Source of the DNA: Rhizobium terricola
GTDB lineage: Bacteria > Pseudomonadota > Alphaproteobacteria > Rhizobiales > Rhizobiaceae
DNA length: 64,000 bases
Direction of reading: 5' to 3'
Assembly: GCF_012927355.1 (NCBI RefSeq)
Contig: NZ_JABBGK010000006.1
Coordinates: 147,377-211,376, forward strand
A model generated the notes under the pieces. The model worked only from the letters and a program-made list of their open reading frames with translations, was not told where the DNA came from and did not search any database. Position numbers and translations under genes: made by a program. Below, in pieces: positions 23,551 to 32,780 of the stretch. Each line of letters opens with the position of its first letter. Positions within the stretch are counted from its first letter, which is position 1.

Positions 23551-24975
23551 ATGACTGATCCGACCGTGATGTCCGCCGTCGCGCTTTCCGCGGCGATTGC
23601 GAGAGGGGAGCTGAGTTGCGAGGCGGTGATGGGCGCTTACCTCGCCCGGATCGAACGCCACAATCCGCGGCTCAATGCCCTTGTCAGTCTGCGGGATCCT
23701 GACGCACTTCTCAACGAAGCACGCGATCGTGACAGGGAACTGGCGGCGGGTCGGCGGTCGGGCTGGCTGCACGGCCTCCCGGTCGCGGTCAAGGATCTGA
23801 GCGAGGTCAGGGGCGTGCGCTGCACCTATGGTTCGCCGCTCCATGCCGACTTCGTGCCGGATTTCGACGACATCCAGGTCGAGCGAATGCGGGCGGCCGG
23901 GGCGATCTTCATCGGCAAGACAAATACGCCGGAATGGGGTTTCGGCTCGCATTCCTACAATCCCGTGTTCGGCGTGACGCGCAATCCCCATGACACGACC
24001 CGCAGCGCGGGTGGATCGAGTGGCGGCGCGGCGGCTGCGCTGGCGGCTCGCCTGGTGCCGGTCGCCGACGGGTCGGACATGATGGGTTCGCTGCGCAATC
24101 CGGCGGCGTTCAACAATGTCGTCGGTTTCCGCCCGAGCTTCGGGCGCGTGCCGGGGCTGCCGGGCAAGGATGCCTATCTCAACCAGCTGGCGACGCTCGG
24201 GCCGATGGGGCGCACGATTCCGGATGTGGTCGCCCTGCTCAACACCCAGTCCGGCTTCGATCGGCGCGATCCGATGTCGATGGAGACGGCACCCGTGGTG
24301 CTTTCGGAACGTTTCGACCCCCGCGGGCTGAAGGTCGGCTGGCTCGGGGATTACGGCGGGTACCTGACCTTCGAGCCCGGGATGATGGAGACCTGCCGCA
24401 CATCGCTTTCGGTGTTCGAGCGGATGGGCTGCGCGGTCACTGACGTGTTGCCGGATTTCGACATGGCGAGCCTCTGGTGGGCCTGGACGACGCTGCGCGG
24501 CTTCTTCACTGCCGGAAGCCTGCGCGACCATTTCGAGAACCCCGCGGATCGGGCGCTCCTGAAGCCGGAGATCCACTTCGAGATCCGCAACGGTCTGAAG
24601 GTCAGCGCCGACGACGTCTACAGGGCGTCCGCCATTCGCACCGCCTGGTATCGGGAGATGCTGAGGCTGTTCGAGCGGTTCGACGCTCTCGTGCTCCCAA
24701 CGGCCCAGGTCTTCCCCTTCGACGCGGAAATCCCGTGGCCGCGCGACATCGCCGGGCGTCATATGGATACCTATCATCGCTGGATGGAGGTCGTGATCGG
24801 CCCAAGCATGGCGGGCTTGCCGGTGGCGGCAATGCCGGCAGGGTTCGGGCCCGGTGGACTGCCGGCCGGAATCCAGATCATCGGCGCGCCGCGCGCCGAC
24901 GAGAGGGTGCTGAACATTGCCTATGCCTATGAACGGGCGACGGATTTTCTGTCGCAAATGCCGGCGCTGGACTGA
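23551..24975 (+). CDS. Amidase signature family enzyme
   Basis: 474 residues. The Ser-cisSer-Lys triad is visible: K81 (LPVAVKDLSE), S156 in GGSSGGAAAALAA and the nucleophile S180 in DGSDMMGSLRNPA. The usual TGGS before the nucleophile is MMGS here, which marks a distinct subgroup of the family. There is no signal peptide. It hydrolyses an unknown amide in the cytoplasm. It is divergent from the sigma-54 operon and followed, after 140 bp, by the dipeptidase-importer operon. Confidence 0.88.
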   Translation: MTDPTVMSAVALSAAIARGELSCEAVMGAYLARIERHNPRLNALVSLRDPDALLNEARDRDRELAAGRRSGWLHGLPVAVKDLSEVRGVRCTYGSPLHADFVPDFDDIQVERMRAAGAIFIGKTNTPEWGFGSHSYNPVFGVTRNPHDTTRSAGGSSGGAAAALAARLVPVADGSDMMGSLRNPAAFNNVVGFRPSFGRVPGLPGKDAYLNQLATLGPMGRTIPDVVALLNTQSGFDRRDPMSMETAPVVLSERFDPRGLKVGWLGDYGGYLTFEPGMMETCRTSLSVFERMGCAVTDVLPDFDMASLWWAWTTLRGFFTAGSLRDHFENPADRALLKPEIHFEIRNGLKVSADDVYRASAIRTAWYREMLRLFERFDALVLPTAQVFPFDAEIPWPRDIAGRHMDTYHRWMEVVIGPSMAGLPVAAMPAGFGPGGLPAGIQIIGAPRADERVLNIAYAYERATDFLSQMPALD

Positions 24976-25083
24976 GCGCAGGCGCGCCTTGCCCAGGCCA
25001 GGAGGTCGTTTTCGGGACTTTTCGCGGCGCCTGTTGGAAAGATTTTATTTGACTTGAACACGCCAAGGATTTGGTCCTACGTT

Positions 25084-25099
25084 AATATATCAGCATATT
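25084..25099. promoter_or_regulatory. AT-rich inverted repeat upstream of the dipeptidase operon
   Basis: AATAT (25084-25088), 6 nt, ATATT (25095-25099), in an otherwise GC-rich region and 16 nt before the start codon at 25116. A smaller palindrome, CCAAGGATTTGG, lies just upstream. It is a candidate operator; the regulator is unknown. Confidence 0.35.
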
Positions 25100-25115
25100 T
25101 GCGCAGGTGTGTTTC

Positions 25116-26168
25116 ATGGAATTGATGTTTGACGGTCACAATGACGTCCTTCTCCGCTTGTGGAATGGACGCAAGAACGGAAGCGACCCGGTCAAGGAAT
25201 TCCAGGGCGGAACGACCGAGGGGCATATCGACGGGCCTCGTGCCAAGGCCGGCGGTCTCGCCGGTGGTCTCTGTGCCATCTACATCCCGTCGCCGGGCGA
25301 ATTCGTGCTCGAGGAGCCGGACGACAAGGGGCATTATGCGACACCGCTCGCCGGTCCGCTCGAGCGTCAGCCGTCGCTCGACACGGCGATGGAGATGGCC
25401 TCGATCGCGCTCAAGCTCGACAAGGCCGGCGCCTGGCGCCTGTGCCGTTCGACGAATGACATCCGCAAGGCGTTTTCCGACGGTATCTTCGCCGCGGTCA
25501 TGCACATCGAGGGCTGCGAGGCGATCGGTGCCGATCTCGATGCACTTGAAGTATTTTACGCCGCCGGGCTCAGGTCGCTCGGACCTGTGTGGAGCCGCAA
25601 CAACATCTTCGGCCATGGCGTGCCTTTCGCCTATCCGATGTCACCGGACACGGGGCCGGGTCTTACCGATGCCGGCTTCGAACTGATCAGGGCCTGCAAT
25701 CGCATGGGCATCTTGGTCGACCTCTCGCACATCACGGAAAAGGGCTTCTGGGACGTGGCGAAGACGTCCGACCAGCCGCTGATCGCCAGCCATTCCAACG
25801 CCCATGCCCTGACGCCGGTTGCGCGCAACCTGACGGACCGGCAACTCGATGCGATCAAGGAGAGCAAAGGTCTCGTCGGACTGAACTATGCCGTGACCAT
25901 GCTGCGCGACGACGCGCGCGACGATGCCGAGACGCCGCTTTCCGACATGATCCGCCACGTCGACCATCTCGTCGAGCGCATGGGGATCGACTGCGTGGCG
26001 CTCGGATCGGACTTCGACGGTGCAACGGTTCCGGCCGAAATCGCCGACGCGAGCGGCAACCAGAAACTGGTTGCGGCCCTGAAATCAGCCGGATACGCTG
26101 ATCAGGATCTTGCTAAAATATGCCGGGAAAACTGGCTCCGCGTTCTGGCTTCCGCCTGGCACGAATAA
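25116..26168 (+). CDS. Membrane-dipeptidase-type peptidase (M19)
   Basis: 350 residues of the renal dipeptidase family. The metal ligands H8 and D10 are in DGHNDVLLRLWN, a bridging Glu in MHIEGCEAIGADLD, and His ligands in DLSHITEKGFWDVA and ASHSNAHAL. M19 enzymes cleave dipeptides, often with a C-terminal D-residue. There is no signal or anchor, so it is cytoplasmic. The start at 25116 is chosen because it begins the family N-terminus; a reading from 25107 adds three residues. A peptide-type importer follows 52 nt downstream, so it probably cuts what that importer brings in. Confidence 0.9.
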   Translation: MELMFDGHNDVLLRLWNGRKNGSDPVKEFQGGTTEGHIDGPRAKAGGLAGGLCAIYIPSPGEFVLEEPDDKGHYATPLAGPLERQPSLDTAMEMASIALKLDKAGAWRLCRSTNDIRKAFSDGIFAAVMHIEGCEAIGADLDALEVFYAAGLRSLGPVWSRNNIFGHGVPFAYPMSPDTGPGLTDAGFELIRACNRMGILVDLSHITEKGFWDVAKTSDQPLIASHSNAHALTPVARNLTDRQLDAIKESKGLVGLNYAVTMLRDDARDDAETPLSDMIRHVDHLVERMGIDCVALGSDFDGATVPAEIADASGNQKLVAALKSAGYADQDLAKICRENWLRVLASAWHE

Positions 26169-26220
26169 GCCGGCTGACGCTCGAAAAAACCAACCTAGTT
26201 TGAAACAGGGGAACGATAAA

Positions 26221-27861
26221 ATGATGCATTCATTGAACAAAAAAATGCGCCTGCTGACGTCGAGCGCGGCCATGGCGCTTCTGCTGGCCGCAGCACCGCA
26301 GGCGTTTGCCGTCACGCCGGCCGACACGCTCGTCGAGGGCTTTGCCTTCGATGACATCATCACGCTCGATCCGGGCGAGGCCTTCGAGCTGTCGACCGCC
26401 GAAATCACCGCCAACACCTACAGCAAGCTCGTCAATCTCGACATGAACGACACGTCGAAGGTCGTCGGCGAACTCGCCGAAAGCTGGACCATCTCCGACG
26501 ACGGCCTGACCTATACCTTCAAGCTGAAGTCCGGCCTGACGTTCGCTTCCGGTAACCCGATCACCGCCGACGACGTCGCCTATTCGTTCGAGCGCGCCGT
26601 CAAGCTCGACAAGTCGCCGGCCTTCCTGCTGACCCAGTTCGGCCTCACCGGCGACAATGTCACCGAAAAGGCGAAGGCAGCCGATGCCTCGACCTTCGTG
26701 CTGACCGTCGACAAGTCCTATGCGCCGAGCTTCGTGCTGAACGTCCTGACTTCGACGGTCGCTTCGGTCGTCGACAAGAAGGTCGTCAGCGAGAACGCCA
26801 AGCCGGTCACCCCGAGCGACGATTACAAGTACGACACCGACTTCGGCAACGAGTTCCTGAAGACCGGCTATGCCGGCTCCGGTCCGTTCAAGATCCGCGA
26901 ATGGCGCGCCAACGAAGTGGTCGTCCTCGAGCGCAACGACAGCTACTTCGGCGAAAAGGCCAAGCTCGCCCGCGTCATCTACCGCCACATGAAGGAAAGC
27001 GCCGGCCAGCGTCTCGCTCTCGAAAACGGCGATATCGACGTGGCCCGCAACCTCGAGCCGGGTGACGTGGATGCCGTTTCCAAGAAGGACGGCATGGCCA
27101 CCACGTCGGCTCCGAAGGGCACGCTCTACTATTTCAGCCTCAACCAGAAGAACGAAAAGCTGGCGAAGCCGGAAGTTGTCGAAGCCTTCAAGTATCTCGT
27201 CGACTATGACGCGATCGGCGAGACCCTGATCAAGGGCATCGGCACCGTCCACCAGACCTTCCTGCCGGCCGGCCAGCTCGGCGCGCTCGAAGACAAGCCC
27301 TACAAGCTCGACGTCGCCAAGGCCAAGGAACTGCTCGCCAAGGCAGGTCTCGCCGACGGCTTCACCGTCACCATGGACGTGCGCAACACGCAGCCGGTCA
27401 CAGGCATTGCCGAAAACGTGCAGCAGACACTCGCCCAGGCCGGCATCAAGCTGGAAATCATCCCGGGCGACGGCAAGCAGACGCTGACCAAGTACCGCGC
27501 CCGCCAGCACGACATCTATATCGGCCAGTGGGGCTCGGACTATTTCGATCCGAACTCGAACGCCGAGACCTTCACCTTCAACGCCGACAATTCGGACGAA
27601 GGCAAGAACAAGACCCTCGCATGGCGCAATGCCTGGGACCCGAAGGACCTGACGGCCAAGACCCAGGCTGCCCTTCTGGAGAAGGACTCCGCCAAGCGCG
27701 CCGCGATCTATGAAGACCTGCAGAAGCAGGTTCTGGCAACCGGTCCGTTCGTCATGCTGTTCCAGCAGATCGAAGTCGCCGGTTACTCGAACAAGCTCAA
27801 GGGCTTCAAGCTCGGCCCGAGCTTCGACACCAACTTCGTCTACACGATTTCCAAGGACTAA
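26221..27861 (+). CDS. Peptide/nickel-type ABC importer, periplasmic binding protein
   Basis: 546 residues (SBP family 5). The signal peptide covers about 1-30, ending LLAAAPQAFA. Typical family segments are LAESWTISDDGLTYTFKLKS and GSGPFKIREWRANEVVVLER. The start at 26221 has AGGGGAACG upstream; the in-frame extension lies inside the dipeptidase gene. It is the first transporter gene of the rightward operon. Confidence 0.9.
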   Translation: MMHSLNKKMRLLTSSAAMALLLAAAPQAFAVTPADTLVEGFAFDDIITLDPGEAFELSTAEITANTYSKLVNLDMNDTSKVVGELAESWTISDDGLTYTFKLKSGLTFASGNPITADDVAYSFERAVKLDKSPAFLLTQFGLTGDNVTEKAKAADASTFVLTVDKSYAPSFVLNVLTSTVASVVDKKVVSENAKPVTPSDDYKYDTDFGNEFLKTGYAGSGPFKIREWRANEVVVLERNDSYFGEKAKLARVIYRHMKESAGQRLALENGDIDVARNLEPGDVDAVSKKDGMATTSAPKGTLYYFSLNQKNEKLAKPEVVEAFKYLVDYDAIGETLIKGIGTVHQTFLPAGQLGALEDKPYKLDVAKAKELLAKAGLADGFTVTMDVRNTQPVTGIAENVQQTLAQAGIKLEIIPGDGKQTLTKYRARQHDIYIGQWGSDYFDPNSNAETFTFNADNSDEGKNKTLAWRNAWDPKDLTAKTQAALLEKDSAKRAAIYEDLQKQVLATGPFVMLFQQIEVAGYSNKLKGFKLGPSFDTNFVYTISKD

Positions 27862-27866
27862 GGCCC

Positions 27867-28934
27867 TTGGCCACCTTGGAGACAAAAACCGAGGCGCGGC
27901 GCTCCGGCGCCGGCGCCTCGGCCTTCGCGATGTCGTTGCTGCGGTTCCTGGTAACCGTGGTGACGACCTATCTCGGCCTGCTCGCCGTCACGTTTTTCAT
28001 CGGCCGGGTCGTGCCGATCGATCCGGCGCTCGCCATCGTCGGCGACCGCGCTCCGGCGCATGTCGTCGAGCGTGTGCGTGAGGAACTCGGCCTCAACCTG
28101 CCGCTCTACCAGCAATTCATCATCTATGTCCGACAGGCGCTTTCCGGCGATTTCGGAACGTCCGTGCTGACCACCAATCCGGTGATGACCGATATTCGCC
28201 GCGTCTTCCCCGCGACGATCGAGCTTGCCACCGTCGGCACGCTGATCGGCGCGTTCCTAGGCGTTCCCCTCGGTGTTCTGGCCGCCGTCAAGCGCGGCTC
28301 CTTCGCCGACCAGATTGTCCGCATCATCGGGCTCGTCGGTTATTCGGTGCCGATCTTCTGGCTCGGGCTTTTGGCACTGGTGTTCTTCTATGCGAAGCTC
28401 AACTGGGTCGCCTATCCCGGCCGCGTCGACATCGTCTACGAGTATTCGTTCACGCCGGTCACCGGCTTCTTCCTCCTCGATGCCGCCTGGCAGAGGCAGT
28501 GGGACGTGCTCTGGGACCTGTTCCGCCACATCATCCTGCCCGGTGCGCTGCTCGGCTATTTCTCGCTTGCCTATATCAGCCGCATGACACGCTCCTTCAT
28601 GCTGAACGAGCTGTCGCAGGAATATATCGTCGCGGCGCGCGCCAAGGGCCTGTCGGAGACCCGCATCATCTGGTTCCACGCTCTGCGTAACGCGGCCGTG
28701 CCGCTGATCACGGTGATCGCGCTTTCCTACGCCGGCCTGCTCGAAGGCTCGGTGCTGACCGAGACGATCTTCTCCTGGCCGGGTCTCGGCCTCTACATCA
28801 CCAATTCGCTGCAGAATGCAGACATGAACGCCGTGCTCGGCGGGACCATGGTGATCGGTGCCGTGTTCATCGCCATCAACCTCTTCTCGGACATTCTTTA
28901 CCGGACCCTCGACCCGAGGACGCGCAGCCGATGA
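27867..28934 (+). CDS. Peptide/nickel-type ABC importer, permease (DppB-like)
   Basis: 355 residues with six membrane helices, a long N-terminal periplasmic loop, and the EAA-type segment QEYIVAARAKGLSETRIIWF. The start is TTG at 27867, 5 nt after the binding-protein stop and preceded by TAAGG; no ATG lies before the first helix except an internal one. It overlaps the next permease by ATGA (28931-28934). Confidence 0.88.
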   Translation: MATLETKTEARRSGAGASAFAMSLLRFLVTVVTTYLGLLAVTFFIGRVVPIDPALAIVGDRAPAHVVERVREELGLNLPLYQQFIIYVRQALSGDFGTSVLTTNPVMTDIRRVFPATIELATVGTLIGAFLGVPLGVLAAVKRGSFADQIVRIIGLVGYSVPIFWLGLLALVFFYAKLNWVAYPGRVDIVYEYSFTPVTGFFLLDAAWQRQWDVLWDLFRHIILPGALLGYFSLAYISRMTRSFMLNELSQEYIVAARAKGLSETRIIWFHALRNAAVPLITVIALSYAGLLEGSVLTETIFSWPGLGLYITNSLQNADMNAVLGGTMVIGAVFIAINLFSDILYRTLDPRTRSR

Positions 28935-29863
28935 GCGACACCCCCATGCAATCCACCCAAAGCCTGCGCGACTGGCTGCTCTCCGACCGGCCGCAATCGC
29001 GCCGGCAGGCCCGACTCGGACGGCTCTACATCATCTGGCGGCGGTTCTCCGAAAATCGCCTCGCCGTGCTCGGCCTGCTGATCATCCTCGGCCTGATCTT
29101 CGTCGCGGCCTTTGCCGACGTGCTTGCGCCGCATTCGCCGATCCAGGGGGACCTGCGCGCCGCACGGCTCCTGCCGCCCGGTTCCGAAGGCTACCTGCTC
29201 GGCACCGACGACCAGGGACGCGACATCCTCTCGCGCCTGATCTATGGATCCCGCCTGACCCTCTTCGTCATCTTCCTCGTGGCGATCATCGCCGCGCCGA
29301 TCGGCCTTATCGTCGGCACGGTGTCGGGCTATGCGGGCGGCTGGGTCGATGCCGTGCTGATGCGCGTCACCGACATCTTCCTCGCCTTCCCGAAACTGGT
29401 GCTGGCGCTGGCGCTGGTCGCGGCGCTCGGGCCGGGGATCGAGAATGCGGTGCTTGCCATCGCCATTACCTCATGGCCACCCTATGCGCGCATCGCTCGC
29501 GCCGAGACGCTGACCTTCCGCAACTCGGATTTCATCGCAGCCGTGAAGCTGATGGGGGCATCGCCCATCCGCATCATCATCTTCCACATCATGCCGCTCT
29601 GCATGTCGTCGCTGATCGTGCGCGTCACGCTCGACATGGCCGGCATCATCCTGACGGCCGCCGGCCTTGGCTTCCTCGGCCTCGGTGCGCAGCCGCCGCT
29701 GCCGGAATGGGGCGCGATGATCGCATCGGGTCGCCGCTTCATCCTCGACCAGTGGTGGGTTGCGGCGATGCCGGGGTTCGCCATCCTGATCGTCTCGCTC
29801 GGCTTCAACCTGCTCGGTGACGGCCTGCGTGATGCGCTCGATCCGAAGGAGGCCGGCCAATGA
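28931..29863 (+). CDS. Peptide/nickel-type ABC importer, permease (DppC-like)
   Basis: 310 residues. An N-terminal cytoplasmic tail is followed by the helix ENRLAVLGLLIILGLIFVAA, the motif LLGTDDQGRDILSRLIYGSR and the EAA-type loop SDFIAAVKLMGASPIRIIIF. It overlaps both neighbours by 4 nt. Confidence 0.9.
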   Translation: MSDTPMQSTQSLRDWLLSDRPQSRRQARLGRLYIIWRRFSENRLAVLGLLIILGLIFVAAFADVLAPHSPIQGDLRAARLLPPGSEGYLLGTDDQGRDILSRLIYGSRLTLFVIFLVAIIAAPIGLIVGTVSGYAGGWVDAVLMRVTDIFLAFPKLVLALALVAALGPGIENAVLAIAITSWPPYARIARAETLTFRNSDFIAAVKLMGASPIRIIIFHIMPLCMSSLIVRVTLDMAGIILTAAGLGFLGLGAQPPLPEWGAMIASGRRFILDQWWVAAMPGFAILIVSLGFNLLGDGLRDALDPKEAGQ

Positions 29864-30693
29864 CGCCGCTTCTGACCGTCGAAAACCTCAGGGTCACCTT
29901 CCCGACTCGCACCGGTCTCATCGAGGCCGTGCGCGGGGTCAATTTCACGCTCGGCCGCGAGCGGCTCGGCATCGTCGGGGAGAGCGGTTCGGGCAAGTCG
30001 CAGACGGGCCGTGCCATCATGGGGCTCACGCCTGGACATGCGAAGATCAGCGCGGACCGGCTTGCCTTCGGCGACACCGACCTCTTGTCGATCTCGAAGC
30101 GCGAACGCCGGGCGCTGCGCGGCAAGAAGATCGCCATGATCCTGCAGGATCCGAAGTATTCGCTGAACCCGGTCATGCCGATCGGGCGGCAGATCATGGA
30201 AACGCTGCAGACGCATGAGCGTCTCTCCGGTGCCGAGACCCGGGCGCGGGCGCTCGCCATGCTTGAAGCCGTGCAGATTAACGATCCGGAGCGCGTGTTC
30301 AACCTCTACCCGCACGAAGTCTCGGGCGGCATGGGCCAGCGCATCATGATCGCCATGATGCTGGTCTGCGGGCCGGAACTGCTGATCGCCGACGAACCGA
30401 CGTCGGCGCTCGACGTGACCGTTCAGCTTGAGGTGCTGGGCATCCTCGACAAGCTGGTCGCCGAGCGCGGCATGGGACTGATCTTCATCAGCCATGACCT
30501 GAGGCTCGTCTCGTCCTTTTGCGACCGGGTCCTCGTGATGTATGCCGGCAAGGTGGTCGAGGAACTGCCGGCTTCGCGCCTTTCCGAGGCGCAGCATCCC
30601 TATACGCGGGGTCTCCTGAACTGCCTGCCGCAGATCAACGGTGACCGTCACCCGCTACCGGTCCTCGAACGCCAGGCGGAGTGGAAGCTATGA
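29860..30693 (+). CDS. Peptide/nickel-type ABC importer, ATPase 1 (DppD/NikD-like)
   Basis: 277 residues. Walker A is [11 protein letters not shown], the signature [14 protein letters not shown] and Walker [13 protein letters not shown]. At 277 residues it lacks the longer C-terminal extension of DppD/OppD (over 320 residues) and is closer in size to NikD. It overlaps dppC-like and the second ATPase by 4 nt each. Confidence 0.88.
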   Translation: MTPLLTVENLRVTFPTRTGLIEAVRGVNFTLGRERLGIVGESGSGKSQTGRAIMGLTPGHAKISADRLAFGDTDLLSISKRERRALRGKKIAMILQDPKYSLNPVMPIGRQIMETLQTHERLSGAETRARALAMLEAVQINDPERVFNLYPHEVSGGMGQRIMIAMMLVCGPELLIADEPTSALDVTVQLEVLGILDKLVAERGMGLIFISHDLRLVSSFCDRVLVMYAGKVVEELPASRLSEAQHPYTRGLLNCLPQINGDRHPLPVLERQAEWKL

Positions 30694-31445
30694 CCGGACC
30701 TGCACTCTCCATTCGCGACATGCTCGTCACGTTCAACGGTTTCCGCGCCCTGGACGAGGTCAGCCTCGACATCGCGACCGGCGAGTCCTTCGGGATCGTC
30801 GGCGAAAGCGGTTCTGGAAAGTCGACCCTGCTACGCGCCGTTGCCGGCCTCAACCGGTTCGACAGCGGCAGCCTGACGGTCAATGGCCGCAGCTATGGCG
30901 GACGCAAGCGCGACCAGGAATTCTACCGCACCGTCCAGATGGTGTTCCAGGATCCCTATGGTTCGCTGCATCCCCGCCAGACCGTCGACCGGCTGCTTCT
31001 GGAGCCTTTGGCGATCCACGGCTTTACCGACACCGAGGCACGCATTGCCCGGGCGCTTGATGAAGTCGGGCTGGGTTCGGGTTTCCGGTTCCGCTTCTCG
31101 CACCAGCTTTCCGGCGGACAGCGCCAGCGTATCGCGATCGCGCGTGCGCTGATCGTCGAGCCGAAGGTGCTGCTACTCGATGAGCCGACCTCGGCGCTCG
31201 ACGCCTCGATCCAGGCGGAAATCCTCAACCTGCTCGAACAGGCGCGCAAGGATCGCGGACTGACCTTTGCCATGGTCAGCCACGACCTCGCGGTCATCAG
31301 CCATATGTGCGAACGGCTCGCCGTGATGCGCAAGGGCAAGGTGGTCGAGGCGCTCGACGTCGGTCAGTTGCGTTCGCGCGAGTTCTCGATGGACTATACG
31401 CGCGAGTTGCTGCGGGCGAGCGAAGGGTTTCGCCGCGAGGCCTGA
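30690..31445 (+). CDS. Peptide/nickel-type ABC importer, ATPase 2 (DppF/NikE-like)
   Basis: 251 residues from the ATG at 30690, which overlaps the previous stop (ATGA). Walker A is [11 protein letters not shown], the signature SGGQRQRIAIARAL and Walker [13 protein letters not shown]. It is short like NikE. It is the last gene of the operon; its stop codon lies inside the hairpin at 31440-31464. Confidence 0.88.
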   Translation: MTGPALSIRDMLVTFNGFRALDEVSLDIATGESFGIVGESGSGKSTLLRAVAGLNRFDSGSLTVNGRSYGGRKRDQEFYRTVQMVFQDPYGSLHPRQTVDRLLLEPLAIHGFTDTEARIARALDEVGLGSGFRFRFSHQLSGGQRQRIAIARALIVEPKVLLLDEPTSALDASIQAEILNLLEQARKDRGLTFAMVSHDLAVISHMCERLAVMRKGKVVEALDVGQLRSREFSMDYTRELLRASEGFRREA

Positions 31446-31464
31446 CGTCCATAGGACCTCAGGC
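31440..31464. terminator. Hairpin holding both stop codons of convergent genes
   Basis: Left arm 31440-31450 (GCCTGACGTCC), loop ATA, right arm 31454-31464 (GGACCTCAGGC); 10 of 11 positions pair. The stop of the importer ATPase (31443-31445) and the stop of phnM (31459-31461, minus strand) are both within the stem. There is no T-run, so it may act as a transcript-end stabiliser or weak terminator. Confidence 0.5.
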
Positions 31465-32649
31465 TACCCGCCGGCCCTGCCGCCAGACGGCCTTCAGGAA
31501 GGGGTGACCCTCATGCGTGCCGACCCGTATCAGGTCGGCGCGCCTGCCCTGGGTGATCTCGCCGCGGTCGGTGAGGCCCGCGGCTTCGGCAGGGGCCTTC
31601 GTGACCAGACGGATCGAGGCCGGCAGGTCGTAGTCGAACGCCTCATCATCTGCGATCAGGAAGGCGGCGTCGAGCATCGAACGGGGCACGTAGTCAGAGG
31701 CGAGGATGTCGACCAGCCGCTCCTCGAGCAGTTCGCGAACGGCGACGTTGCCGGATTGCGAGCCGCCCCGGACGATGTTGGGAGCGCCTCCGACGATCAG
31801 CATGGCCCGGGCGCGTGCCTCGCGGGCCGCTTCCAGCGTGCAGGGGAATTCTGAAATCGCCACGCCTTCGTAGGCGGCGAGATCGACGTGCTCGACGTCC
31901 GTGTCGTCATGGCTGAGCAGAGGCAGGCCGCGGGAGCGGGCAAGTGCGACAATCTCCGGACGCACGGTCCGGCCGATATCGGATTTTTCGGCAACCATCC
32001 GGGCGATGCGGTCGCGGATGATCGTTTCGCTTTCGCCTCCGGCCTTTTGCAGGCGATTGACATACTGGTCGATGTCGCGGCTCTGGCGGAGCCCGGGCAG
32101 ATGCTCCATCACCGAGACGACGCGCACCAGCGGCCGGTCGATATTGGCGGCGGTGAGTTCGGGCGTGCGCGGGTCGACGACTTCACATCTGAGATGCACG
32201 AAGTGTTCGGCACGCAGCATGCCGCCGGCCTGGGCGCGTTCCAGCACGTCGATCATCGGGCCGAGGATTTCGGCGCGCTCGTTGTCTTCCGAAGAGACGC
32301 CGACGCAGAGACTGTCGAAGACCGTGGTGACGCCGCCGCCGATGATCTGGGCGTCGTGGGAAAGTGCTGCCCGCATGTAGTCCCAGCGCACATGCGGCCT
32401 CGGGAAGACGTGCTTTTCGAAATGGTCGGTGTGAATGTCGACGAGGCCGGGCAGGAGGTAGTCGCCGCCGAGATCGATCGCGGACGAACCGGTGCGGCCC
32501 GGCTCCAGCGCGGCGATCCGGCCGTCCTCGATCACGGCCGAGCCTTCGAAGATCTTGTCGGCGAGTACGATCTTCGCATTGGTTATCACGAAGGGTTCGG
32601 CATCGGCGCCTTGGCGCGGCTCGCCATTCTGAAAGGTCTCGACCAGCAT
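31459..32649 (-). CDS. phnM: PhnM-type metal-dependent hydrolase (ribose 1-methylphosphonate 5-triphosphate diphosphatase family)
   Basis: 396 residues. The metal motif is LPGLVDIHTDHFEKH (H73, H76), with the family motifs RGLPLLSHDDTDVEHVD, GAPNIVRGGSQSGN and ILASDYVPRSMLDAAF, all characteristic of PhnM. In the C-P lyase pathway PhnM releases pyrophosphate from the triphosphate intermediate. No other phn gene is in the window, so this is an orphan or paralogous copy. The ATG at 32649 follows GAGGA. It is on the same strand as the upstream ackA operon, with a 131-bp gap. Confidence 0.85.
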   Translation of the reverse strand: MLVETFQNGEPRQGADAEPFVITNAKIVLADKIFEGSAVIEDGRIAALEPGRTGSSAIDLGGDYLLPGLVDIHTDHFEKHVFPRPHVRWDYMRAALSHDAQIIGGGVTTVFDSLCVGVSSEDNERAEILGPMIDVLERAQAGGMLRAEHFVHLRCEVVDPRTPELTAANIDRPLVRVVSVMEHLPGLRQSRDIDQYVNRLQKAGGESETIIRDRIARMVAEKSDIGRTVRPEIVALARSRGLPLLSHDDTDVEHVDLAAYEGVAISEFPCTLEAAREARARAMLIVGGAPNIVRGGSQSGNVAVRELLEERLVDILASDYVPRSMLDAAFLIADDEAFDYDLPASIRLVTKAPAEAAGLTDRGEITQGRRADLIRVGTHEGHPFLKAVWRQGRRVA

Positions 32650-32780
32650 CGGACATCCTCGTCGGCAGGGGGCGGGAGAGGGCGGCGAAAGAGACTCAGA
32701 TCGCGCCCTTGCATGCGAGTGTGCATAGCGACGGCGTATGACTGTTCTATGTCGGTTTCCGGCTTCCTGTGGCGCGACGC

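Noticed and set aside
23247..23552. 101-codon minus-strand reading frame in the divergent regulatory region
   Set aside because: No family resemblance, it overlaps the amidase start and the inverted repeat, and its composition looks like non-coding DNA.
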